10,654 bases of DNA from an uncultured bacterium (GTDB lineage: Bacteria > Bacillota > Clostridia > TANB77 > CAG-508), in the NCBI GenBank assembly GCA_905215845.1, contig CAJMRU010000019.1:1-10654 (forward strand), given 5' to 3'. A model generated the notes under the pieces. It searched no databases, was not told the DNA's origin, and was given only the letters and a program-made list of their open reading frames with translations. Of this stretch, positions 1 to 7,100 are shown one piece after another; the stretch's first letter is position 1, and each line of letters starts with the position of its first letter. The position numbers and the translations under genes were made by a program.

Positions 1-66
1 TCATTTGTTATTTCATATTATCAAACTATATTAAGCTTTCAAAAATCATTAAGTCACTATAATTCG

Positions 67-120
67 AAAAAGCAAATTAATAGGATATAACTTTTATAAA
101 AATTTCCTATTAATTTGCTT
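67..120 (-). terminator. Rho-independent terminator after spoIIQ
   Basis: A perfect 16-bp inverted repeat pairs 70-85 (aagcaaattaatagga) with 105-120 (tcctattaatttgctt) around a 19-base loop. Read on the minus strand the second arm runs straight into a run of five T (complement of 67-71). It lies about 30 bases beyond the spoIIQ stop codon, the right place and orientation to end the spoIID-spoIIQ transcript. The stem is AT-rich but long. Bases 1-66 hold no gene or signal that I recognise. Confidence 0.8.
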
Positions 121-151
121 AATTTCTCTTCATATCTATAAACTAATCCTT

Positions 152-1000
152 TTATTTTATAAAATTACTTGGATTTACTGGCATAGAATCTTTTAATATT
201 TCAAAATGTAAATGTGGTTCATCAGCTATTTCGAACACTGCTGTATTTCCAACAGTTCCTAATGATTGACCTTTTTCTACTTTTTCACCTTCTACAATAA
301 ATTCAGATGTTAATAAATTTGCATACACAGTTTTATACCCATTTGCATGTTCAACAACTATTGTCAATCCATATCTTGGGTCATTTTTTATTGTTTTAAC
401 TGTTCCTTTTTCTGCTGATTTTACTACTGTTGTTTTATCTGCTTTAATGTCTATCCCACTATGTGTAACCCATTCTTGCAGTGTTTCAGAATATACTAAA
501 TTTTCTTGTGCATATTCTTTTGATATTTCTCCTTCTACTGGTTTAGCAAATTTTAATTCTACTTTTTCTTCTTTTACTTCTTTCTTTTCTTCTTTTTTCT
601 CATTTGCTGTTGTATTTGTTTTATTATTTGTTGTCACATTTTTATTAGTATTTGTTTTTGTGGTTGCTTTATTTTCTGTACTTGTAGTTGTAGTTTTAGT
701 ACTTACTTCATTACTTGCTATATTATTTACATTTGTATTGCTTTCGTTTTTTGATTCTTCAACTGTTTTACCAAATTCTGTACTAGCACTTTCTGTTTCT
801 TTATTTTCCCTATCTAATGCTTCTGTCATTTGCCCTAAAGTCATAGTTTCATTTTTAACATCATTACTTATTTTATTACTATATATTAATAATGCTATTA
901 TCAATATTGCAACAACTGATATTCCTATTATGCTATATAGTAAAATTTTGTCATTAACATTTTTTTCTTTATTAGACTTTAAATTTAATTTTCTTTTCAT
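152..1000 (-). CDS. spoIIQ: Stage II sporulation protein Q (SpoIIQ), M23-domain forespore membrane protein
   Basis: SpoIIQ sits in the forespore membrane and binds SpoIIIAH across the intermembrane space, joining the two cells during engulfment. The 282-residue product has a short basic cytoplasmic N-terminus, one membrane segment (about 19-40), a Thr/Asn/Lys-rich low-complexity stretch (about 70-148) and a LytM/M23 domain (about 150-282). The zinc ligands of the M23 family are present: H180 and D184 in HSGID, and H265 in HLH, with H263 as the first His of that motif. The catalytic His of the usual YxH motif is replaced by N228 (VYANLL), so peptidase activity is doubtful. I chose the ATG at 1000 because AAGGAGGAG lies just upstream. 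A longer in-frame reading from 1060 has no ribosome site and would begin inside the predicted sigma-F promoter. The order spoIID-spoIIQ, common in clostridia, supports this assignment over a general M23 cell-wall hydrolase. Confidence 0.88.
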   Translation of the reverse strand: MKRKLNLKSNKEKNVNDKILLYSIIGISVVAILIIALLIYSNKISNDVKNETMTLGQMTEALDRENKETESASTEFGKTVEESKNESNTNVNNIASNEVSTKTTTTSTENKATTKTNTNKNVTTNNKTNTTANEKKEEKKEVKEEKVELKFAKPVEGEISKEYAQENLVYSETLQEWVTHSGIDIKADKTTVVKSAEKGTVKTIKNDPRYGLTIVVEHANGYKTVYANLLTSEFIVEGEKVEKGQSLGTVGNTAVFEIADEPHLHFEILKDSMPVNPSNFIK

Positions 1001-1029
1001 ATACTCCTCCTTAAATACTTTATTATTAC

Positions 1030-1059
1030 AAGTATTTCCTTTTTTTAGAAGAATATACA
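1030..1059 (-). promoter_or_regulatory. Candidate sigma-F promoter of spoIIQ, with its ribosome binding site nearby
   Basis: On the minus strand TGTATA (1059-1054) is followed after 14 bases by GGAAATACTT (1039-1030). The -10 element fits the published Bacillus sigma-F consensus GGnRAYAMTW at every position, and the -35 fits WGYATA. Transcription would start near 1023, ahead of AAGGAGGAG (1012-1004) and the ATG at 1000. B. subtilis spoIIQ is a known sigma-F target, which agrees. The element lies in the 77-base gap after spoIID, so spoIIQ can be switched on in the forespore independently of spoIID. Start site inferred, not measured. Confidence 0.6.
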
Positions 1060-1077
1060 TATTTATTATATTTTTAA

Positions 1078-2103
1078 TTATAATTCGTTTATACTTTTTA
1101 TCTCTATTCCTGCATAAAAATGTTTTATTATTTCTTCATAGTTTTTTCCTTGCTTAGCCATACTGTCTGCACCTGTTTGGCTCATTCCTACTCCGTGTCC
1201 ATATCCTTTAACTTTGAATATTATTCTATCTTTTTCTTTTATTATTTCAAAATTAGTTGACCTAAGTCCTAAAATACTTCTTGCTTCTGTTCCTGATATA
1301 TTAATATTTCCAAACTTTACTGTTTTTACCCTTTTACTGTCTGTATATTCTAATATTTTAATTTCCTCATTATCTTCAAAATTTATTTTTACATCTGAAT
1401 ACTTTTCCTTCAGTTTATTTAATAATTCATCATTTGTTAAACTAACTTCTGAGTTAAATTGATTATATGTATCTTCTCCTGATGTTTCTACTATTTGCAA
1501 ATATGGTAAATTGCTTCCTCCTCCCCATACATTTACAGGAAGTTCAGTTATTCCTCCACTATTTGAATGAAAAAATGCATTAATTGGTTGGTTATTATAT
1601 GTTATTATTTTTCCATTGGTTGAATTAACTGCTGTTTCTATTTTACTCCAATTTTCTTCTCTTTTTCCTTCTTCCCATCTTTCTAGCCTTTTATCTTTAT
1701 CTATCCATGCTTGACAACAGTTAGAATCATCACATATATCTGCATTTGGATGTTTTTTATTATTTATCTTATATACTGTATATGTTCTTGCAACAATTGC
1801 TTGTGCTTTTAATGCTTCTATATGAAAATCTACTGGCATTTCAGCTGAAACTACATTGCATAAATATGTATCTAATTCTACCTCTTCAATTTCACCTGAC
1901 TTTGAATGTAATAATTTTATTTTTCCATATTTATTATATTGATATTTTTCAATATTTGCATTATTGTTTGAGTTTTCTCCATTTTCTTGGATTTTAGAGT
2001 TTTGTTCTATATTTTCTACTTTTGTTGTAGTTTTAGTTAAAATTGCTGGTAAAATAAAACATATTATTAAAAATGTGAATAGATAAATCAAAATATTTTT
2101 CAT
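1078..2103 (-). CDS. spoIID: Stage II sporulation protein D (SpoIID), peptidoglycan lytic transglycosylase
   Basis: SpoIID is the mother-cell enzyme of the engulfment complex (with SpoIIM and SpoIIP in the known systems). It cleaves glycan strands from which stem peptides have been removed. The 341-residue product has an N-terminal membrane anchor (about 4-23), an Asn-rich linker (about 30-55) and the SpoIID domain. Visible family motifs are SAEMP with the catalytic E88, EALKAQAIVARTY (96-108), HSNSGG (179-184), VWGGG (192-196) and GYGHGVGMSQTGA (300-312). H118, C124 and C130 match in spacing the zinc-site residues described for the Clostridioides difficile protein. The ribosome site AAAGGAAGTGAT lies upstream of the ATG with a slightly long spacing. 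I found no clear sigma-E promoter in the 89 bases between sigF and this gene, although the family is usually under sigma-E. It precedes spoIIQ by 77 bases. Confidence 0.93.
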   Translation of the reverse strand: MKNILIYLFTFLIICFILPAILTKTTTKVENIEQNSKIQENGENSNNNANIEKYQYNKYGKIKLLHSKSGEIEEVELDTYLCNVVSAEMPVDFHIEALKAQAIVARTYTVYKINNKKHPNADICDDSNCCQAWIDKDKRLERWEEGKREENWSKIETAVNSTNGKIITYNNQPINAFFHSNSGGITELPVNVWGGGSNLPYLQIVETSGEDTYNQFNSEVSLTNDELLNKLKEKYSDVKINFEDNEEIKILEYTDSKRVKTVKFGNINISGTEARSILGLRSTNFEIIKEKDRIIFKVKGYGHGVGMSQTGADSMAKQGKNYEEIIKHFYAGIEIKSINEL

Positions 2104-2133
2104 TTTTTATTTCATCACTTCCTTTAAGGATAG

Positions 2134-2227
2134 TTTTTTCTCCAACTCCCAAATCACTCCACTCTTATTTTTGCTTCCAAAATTCCTCAAATTCAAATGC
2201 TGATTTTTGTCTCCGACCCCAAAATCA
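2134..2227 (-). repeat. Imperfect direct repeat at the 3' end of sigF
   Basis: Two similar stretches lie 70 bases apart: 2204-2227, covering the last codons of sigF, and 2134-2156, in the spacer before spoIID. Aligned by eye they match at about 20 of 24 positions with one gap; both contain a T-run, TCTCC and AAATCA. The second copy may be a decayed partial duplication of the sigF 3' end, or a chance match in compositionally biased DNA. No open reading frame uses the second copy. Confidence 0.4.
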
Positions 2228-2944
2228 TTTCTTTCATATTATTTAGTATTTTCTTTTCTAGTCTCGAAACTTGAACCTGTGTTATTCCTAAAATTTTTGC
2301 TACTTGTGTTTGTGTTTTTTCTTTATAAAATCTCAATAGTATAATTTCTTTATCTCGTGGTTCTAATACATTTATAATTTTTTCTAATGTCATTTTATTT
2401 GTTATTACTTCTTCTTCGTCTCTATTGTTTGAGAGTTTTTCTATTAAGTTTATGCTATTTCCATCTTTATTATCTCTATAATATGTATTATCTATTGATT
2501 CTACTGTATTTGTTGCTTCTAATGCTAACGAAATATCTTCCTTTGATATTTTTAGTTTTTTCGATATTTCTTCTATTGATATTTCTTCTCCTTTTTTATA
2601 AAAATATTCTTTTTGTAGTTCTTTTACTTTTATTCCTAATTCTTTTATTCCTCTACTTACTTTTATTGGTCCATCATCTCTAATATATCTTTTTATTTCT
2701 CCTATCATATATGGAACTGCATATGTTGATAATTTAACATCATAATTTGTATCAAATCTTTTTATTGATTTTATAAATCCTATACACCCAATTTGATATA
2801 AATCTTCTAAATCATATCCTCTTCCGTTGAAGCGTTTTACTATACTCCATATAAGCCCGATTATTATCTCTTATTATTCTTTCCATTTCAAATTTGTCTC
2901 CGAGTTTGGGCTTTTTTTATTGCTTCTACACTATTTTCGAACAT
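2193..2944 (-). pseudogene. sigF: RNA polymerase sporulation sigma-F factor, interrupted by two +1 frameshifts
   Basis: Sigma-F (SpoIIAC) is the first forespore-specific sigma factor and is held inactive by SpoIIAB. The start is the ATG at 2944, with GGGAG just upstream and 24 bases after spoIIAB. The first frame reads MFENSVEAIKKAQT and then stops after 18 residues. Removing one base near 2902 restores GDKFEMERIIRDNN. Removing another near 2859 restores LIWSIVKRFNGRGYDLED, followed by the rest of region 2 (IGCIGFIKSIKRFD, STYAVP), GEIKRYIRDDGPIKVSR, and the region 4 helix-turn-helix (TQTQVAKILGITQVQVSR). The corrected protein is 249 residues, close to the family's usual 250-255. The uninterrupted 3' part begins upstream of the ATG at 2708, but that ATG has no ribosome site. 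Strong conservation outside the two lesions suggests base-calling or assembly errors, or very recent inactivation; the sequence cannot decide which. Confidence 0.85.
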
Positions 2945-2968
2945 TTTTCTCCCTACTTTACTTTTAGT

Positions 2969-3451
2969 TTACTCTTTTGTAATCATTGCAAATTCATCAT
3001 CTTCATCCTCTTCTTGCACTTTGTTTTTTATTTTTTTGCTCATTGTTATTTTTGTTCCTAGTCCTACTACTGATTCAATTTCAACTGTATCCATAAAACT
3101 CTCCATTATAGTAAATCCCATTCCTGACCTTTCTAGATTAGGTTTTGTTGTATATAGTGGTTCTTTTGCAATATCTATATTTTCAATTCCTTTTCCTTTA
3201 TCTGATATTTCTATTATTATTTCGTTTTCCTTTAATCTAGCAAATACTTTTACAATTCCTTGTTTCCTTTCATATCCATGAATAATAGAATTTGTAACTG
3301 CTTCAGATACTGCTGTTTTTATATCTGCTAATTCTTCTATTGTTGGGTCTAATTGAGATGCAAAAGCTGCTACTGAAATTCTAGCAAAAGCTTCATTTGC
3401 TGATTTGCTTATAAATTCTATTTTCATTTCATTATCATACTCATTTTTCAT
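2969..3451 (-). CDS. spoIIAB: Anti-sigma F factor / serine kinase SpoIIAB
   Basis: SpoIIAB binds sigma-F and keeps it inactive before the forespore forms, and it phosphorylates SpoIIAA using ATP. The 160-residue protein has a GHKL ATP-binding fold: N box SEAVTNSIIHGY with E50 and N54, G1 box DKGKG (84-88) and G2 box SGMGF (109-113). The N-terminal stretch FARISVAAFASQLDPT (22-37) closely resembles the B. subtilis protein (146 residues) as I recall it. A C-terminal tail rich in Glu and Asp (about 146-154) makes it slightly longer than that protein; its role is unknown. The ATG at 3451 follows AAAGGGA at about 10 bases; the in-frame ATG eight codons further in lacks a ribosome site. It sits between spoIIAA and sigF, the standard order of the spoIIA operon. 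Confidence 0.95.
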   Translation of the reverse strand: MKNEYDNEMKIEFISKSANEAFARISVAAFASQLDPTIEELADIKTAVSEAVTNSIIHGYERKQGIVKVFARLKENEIIIEISDKGKGIENIDIAKEPLYTTKPNLERSGMGFTIMESFMDTVEIESVVGLGTKITMSKKIKNKVQEEDEDDEFAMITKE

Positions 3452-3491
3452 TTTTGTATAATCCCTTTCTTTTATTTATTTTCGCCTATTT

Positions 3492-3517
3492 GATTTTTTA
3501 ACTATAAATAAAAAATC
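3492..3517 (-). other. Hairpin between spoIIAA and spoIIAB
   Basis: A perfect 9-bp inverted repeat, gatttttta (3492-3500) and taaaaaatc (3509-3517), encloses an 8-base loop in the 106-base spoIIAA-spoIIAB gap. On the minus strand no T-run follows the second arm, so it is not a convincing terminator. It could influence mRNA stability or the ratio of SpoIIAA to SpoIIAB, but the arms are almost pure A and T and chance is possible. Confidence 0.3.
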
Positions 3518-3557
3518 TCAAAAACAATATTATTTTTATCTTTTATTCTATTATTGT

Positions 3558-3869
3558 TTATATTGTAGTAGTAGGTATTAATTTTAATATTCCACTCATT
3601 TCAAAAATTCTTTTTACACTACTTGTTAAATTAGTTAATTCTAATTTTCCTCCTAGCATTTTTACAAATTTGTATCTTCCTATAATTAGTCCGATTCCTG
3701 CACTATCCATGAAAGAAACACTATCAAAATCAAATACAACTCTTTTAGGCATATATCTTTCAATTTCATAATCAGCCCTCCTTCTTATCCTTTGAACTGA
3801 AAAATCATCAATTTCATCTGTAATTTTGAATACTAACAACTTGTCCTCTTTGTAATAATTAGATTCCAT
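3558..3869 (-). CDS. spoIIAA: Anti-sigma F factor antagonist SpoIIAA (STAS domain)
   Basis: SpoIIAA in its unphosphorylated form displaces sigma-F from SpoIIAB; SpoIIAB inactivates it by phosphorylation, and SpoIIE removes the phosphate. The 103-residue protein is a single STAS domain. The key segment SFMDSAGIGLIIGRYK (52-67) aligns with SFMDSSGLGVILGRYK of B. subtilis as I recall it. The phosphorylated Ser58 there corresponds to S56 here, which is kept, while the next Ser is Ala57. The C-terminal part, VKRIFEMSGILKLI, is also typical. It is somewhat shorter than the roughly 117-residue B. subtilis protein, mostly at the C-terminus. The start is supported by AGGGAGG six bases upstream of the ATG at 3869. 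It is the first gene of the spoIIA operon, preceded by a promoter at about 3898-3926. Confidence 0.95.
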   Translation of the reverse strand: MESNYYKEDKLLVFKITDEIDDFSVQRIRRRADYEIERYMPKRVVFDFDSVSFMDSAGIGLIIGRYKFVKMLGGKLELTNLTSSVKRIFEMSGILKLIPTTTI

Positions 3870-3897
3870 ATTAGCCTCCCTTAAAATTTATATTTAT

Positions 3898-3926
3898 ATT
3901 ATACTCTCTTTTACATTTTTTTCCAA
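3898..3926 (-). promoter_or_regulatory. spoIIA promoter, sigma-A-like with overlapping weak sigma-H match
   Basis: On the minus strand TTGGAA (3926-3921) and a perfect TATAAT (3903-3898) are separated by 17 bases, a good vegetative-type promoter. The same bases also fit the sigma-H pattern RnAGGAwww-11-RnnGAATww with about three mismatches and the correct spacing (GGAAAA, then AGAGTATAA). B. subtilis spoIIA is transcribed by sigma-H with Spo0A~P; which sigma factor acts here is not decided by sequence. The start would be near 3891, followed by AGGGAGG and the spoIIAA ATG. Confidence 0.55.
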
Positions 3927-3946
3927 GAGAGAAAAATAAGAAGTTT

Positions 3947-3953
3947 TGTCTAA
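3947..3953 (+). promoter_or_regulatory. Weak candidate Spo0A box
   Basis: TGTCTAA on the plus strand matches the Spo0A box TGNCGAA at 6 of 7 positions. It lies about 20 bases upstream of the spoIIA -35 element, a plausible place for an activator. One mismatch in a 7-base site in AT-rich DNA is weak evidence. Confidence 0.3.
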
Positions 3954-4019
3954 AGTAGTCTATTTAATTAATTTAATTTCAATAATATCTATATAGGAAA
4001 CTATATAAGAATTTTTAGC

Positions 4020-4026
4020 TTCGTCA
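4020..4026 (-). promoter_or_regulatory. Candidate Spo0A box
   Basis: TGACGAA on the minus strand is a perfect match to the 7-base Spo0A box TGNCGAA. It lies about 95 bases upstream of the spoIIA -35 element. Spo0A~P activation of spoIIA is established in B. subtilis, though its boxes there are closer to the promoter, so this could be an upstream accessory site or chance. Confidence 0.4.
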
Positions 4027-4029
4027 CAT

Positions 4030-4071
4030 AAAGTAAAAAATTATGCTTAACATTAAATTTATTTTTACTTT
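4030..4071. repeat. AT-rich inverted repeat in the polC-spoIIA gap
   Basis: aaagtaaaaa (4030-4039) and tttttacttt (4062-4071) are perfect inverted copies separated by 22 bases. They could form a second weak stem downstream of polC or mark a protein site near the candidate Spo0A box (4020-4026). The arms are nearly all A and T, so function is uncertain. Confidence 0.35.
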
Positions 4072-4111
4072 GAATTACATAACTTTAAAGTTTAATATTA
4101 TTTCCTATTCA

Positions 4112-4157
4112 AAAAGTAAAAGACTAGTCTATAATCATATATGATCTAACTAGTCTT
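4112..4157 (-). terminator. Rho-independent terminator after polC
   Basis: aagactagt (4120-4128) and actagtctt (4149-4157) form a perfect 9-bp stem. Its 20-base loop contains the palindrome atcatatatgat (4134-4145), which would extend or compete with the hairpin. On the minus strand the second arm is followed by TTTACTTTTT (from 4119 down). It begins about 39 bases past the polC stop codon, so it probably ends the htrA-polC transcript and insulates spoIIA from it. Confidence 0.7.
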
Positions 4158-4195
4158 AATTGGTATTCTATTTTATTCACTTCTTAAATTCATAT

Positions 4196-7100
4196 TCACC
4201 CAAACAAACTCAACTGATTACTCTGACTCATTCCATCTAAACATCCAAATTTCTTCAAAAGTTCAGCTACTGAATCTCCTACTTTTGAACGAATTTTCAT
4301 ATCGTCAATAGACATGAATTTGCCATCTTTTCTTGCATTTTCAATTCCTAATGCTGCAACTGTCCCTAATCCTGCAATACTGTTTAAAGGTGGTCTTATT
4401 CCCTCTTCTTCTACAATAAATTTTGTTGCACTTGATTTATATAAATCTATTGGTAAGAATTTTATCCCTCTTTCATACATTTCCAAGACAAGTTCTAATA
4501 CTGGATACATTGTCTTGTCTTTTGGAGTTGCATTATTTCCTAATAAGTCAATTTCTTTCATTTTATTTTTTACTTTTTCTTTACCAAATATCATAATCTC
4601 ACTATCAAAATCATCTGCTGCTCTTATTGAGAAAAATGCTGTATAATATGCTTTAGGCTCATGTACTTTAAACCAAGCTATTCTAAAAGCATTTGTTACA
4701 TATGCTGCTGCGTGGGCTTTTGGAAACATATATTTAATTTTTTCACATGATTTTATATACCAGTCTGGTACATTATGTTCTTTCATTAAACTTACATATT
4801 CTGCCCATTTTGCTGGGTCTTTTAAGGCTTTTCCTTTACGAACTGTTTCCATTATTTTAAATGCTGGATTTGGTGGTACTCCCTGTTTTATCAAATATAT
4901 CATTATATCGTCACGACAACATATTGCTTCTGTTAGTGTTACTGTTCCTTGTTCTATTAAGCTTTGTGCATTTCCTAACCACACGTCTGTACCATGTGAT
5001 AATCCTGATATACGAATTAGTTCGTCAAATGTTGTTGGTTTTGTGTCTACTAACATTCCTCTAACAAATTTTGTTCCGAATTCTGGTATACCAAAACTTC
5101 CTACTTCTGAGTGTATTTGTTCAGGTGTTACTCCTAGTGCTTTTGTTGAACTAAATATTGACATTGTTTCTTTGTCGTCTAGTGGTACTTTGGTTGGGTC
5201 AATTCCTGTTATATCTTGTAGCATTCTTATAACTGTCGGATCGTCGTGTCCTAGTATATCTAGTTTTAATAGGTTTGCATCTATTGAGTGATAGTCAAAA
5301 TGTGTTGTTATAATATCTGAATTTGGGTCATCTGCTGGGTGTTGTACTGGGCAAAATTCGTATATTTCTCTTCCTTTTGGAACTACTATAATTCCTCCCG
5401 GATGTTGACCTGTTGTTCTTTTTATTCCTGTACATCCTTGTGATATTCTTTTTATTTCTGCTTGATTTACTGGAATATGTCTTTCTTCATAATAATTTTT
5501 AACATATCCAAATGCAGTTTTGTCTGCTACTGTACCTATTGTTCCTGCTTTAAATGTTGTTCCTTTTCCAAATATTACTTCTGTATATTTATGTGCTTTT
5601 GCCTGATATTCACCTGAAAAGTTTAGGTCTATATCTGGCTCTTTATCACCATTGAATCCTAAGAAGGTTTCAAATGGTATATCCATTCCATCTTTATCTA
5701 ATTTATGCCCACATTTTGGACATTCTTTATCTGGTAAGTCAAATCCATTTTTCACTCCATAATCTGTAAAGTCTGAATATTTACAGTTTGGACATCTATA
5801 ATGTGCCGGTAATGAATTTACTTCTGTTATTCCTGTCATATTCGCAACAAATGAAGAACCAACTGAGCCTCTTGAACCAACTATATATCCATCTTCATTT
5901 GACTTCCATACTAATTTTTGGGCAATTATATACATAACTGAGAATCCATTTTTTATAATTGAATCTAGTTCTTTATCAAGTCTTGTTTGTACTATTTCAG
6001 GAAGTGGATCGCCATATAATTCATGTGCTTTGTTGTATGCTATATCTTTAATAGTTTGTTCACATCCAGGTATATGTGGTGGACATTTTTCAGGTGATAT
6101 TGGACTTATTGGGTCACACATGTCTGATATTTTATTTGTGTTTGTTACAACAACTTCATATGCTTTCTCTTTTCCTAAATAACTAAATTCGTCTAGCATT
6201 TCTTCTGTTGTTCTAAGGTATAGTGGTGCTTGATTATCTGCATCATCATATTTTTGTCCAGCTTCTAATATACGCCTATATATTTCATCTTGTGGGTCCA
6301 TAAAGTGAACATCACAAGTTGCTACTACTGGTTTATTTAATTTTTCTCCTAATGCCACTATTTTTCTGTTTATATCTCTTAAAGCTTCTTCGTCAGCAAC
6401 TTTTTCATTTCTGATTAAAAATTCATTATTTCCTGTTGGTTGAATTTCTAGATAATCATAATCTCCTGCAATTTCTTCTATTTCTTCATCTGTTTTTCCT
6501 AGTTCTATTGCTTGATATACTTCTCCTGCTTCACAAGCACTTCCTAGTATTAATCCTTCTGAATATTTCTTGTATAAACTCTTTAATATTCTTGGTTTTC
6601 TATAAAAATAATGTAAATGTGATAATGATACTAATTTATAAAGATTTCTTAGTCCTACATAATTTTTAGCTAGTATTATTGCATGATATGTTTTTAATTT
6701 TTTATATTCGTCTTTTTTAGCTTCTGAATCTGCTGCAACTCTATCTATATCTTCAACTATCTCAGCACCTTTTTTCTTTAGCATATCTATCATTACCTTA
6801 AATACTTTAACAGTTGTATCAACATCATCTAAAGCACGGTGTGCTACTTCTACTTTTATTCCTAAGTTTTCTGCTATTTTTCCAAGTTTGTATTTTTTAT
6901 AATCAGGGAATAAATCTTTTGCTAAGCTTAATGTATCTAAATATGTATAATTAAATTCATATCCTAAAGCTTTTGCATTTTGTTTTAGAAATCCCACATC
7001 AAAGTTTGCATTATGTGCTACTATTACAGTTTCTTTATCATCTCCTAAAAATTCTAATATTTTTGGAAATACTTTTTCTATGTTTTCTGCATCTTTTACC

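Larger units (their letters stand above)
3870..4195. other. 326-base intergenic region between polC and spoIIA
   Basis: No gene is visible here on either strand. Reading in the direction of transcription it contains the polC terminator hairpin, a 12-bp palindrome aactttaaagtt (4081-4092), an AT-only-type stem of 10 bp (4030-4071), a candidate Spo0A box (4020-4026), a second weaker box (3947-3953) and the spoIIA promoter (3898-3926). The promoter overlaps a short inverted repeat, ctctctt (3904-3910) with aagagag (3925-3931), which would sit between the -35 and -10 elements. Confidence 0.6.

Noticed and set aside
447..1157. Plus-strand reading frame of 236 codons with hydrophobic product, and similar plus-strand frames elsewhere
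   Set aside because: They lie antisense to well-conserved minus-strand genes, have Phe/Leu/Ser/Val-rich low-complexity products typical of the complement of AT-rich coding DNA, and lack ribosome sites.
2104..2230. Sigma-E promoter for spoIID
   Set aside because: I looked for an ATATT-type -35 with a CATA-type -10 at about 14 bases and saw no acceptable pair in this stretch; it may lie within sigF or be absent.
2204..2236. Terminator at the end of sigF (TGATTTTG with CAAAAATCA)
   Set aside because: The stem has a bulge, is AT-rich, lies within the coding end and is not followed by a T-run.
2855..2905. Programmed ribosomal frameshifting in sigF
   Set aside because: Two separate +1 events would be needed, there is no typical slippery site or stimulator, and no precedent in sigF that I know of.
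4081..4092. 12-bp palindrome aactttaaagtt as an operator
   Set aside because: It is composed almost wholly of A and T in an AT-rich gap, lies far from the promoter, and has no second copy to support a specific binding site.
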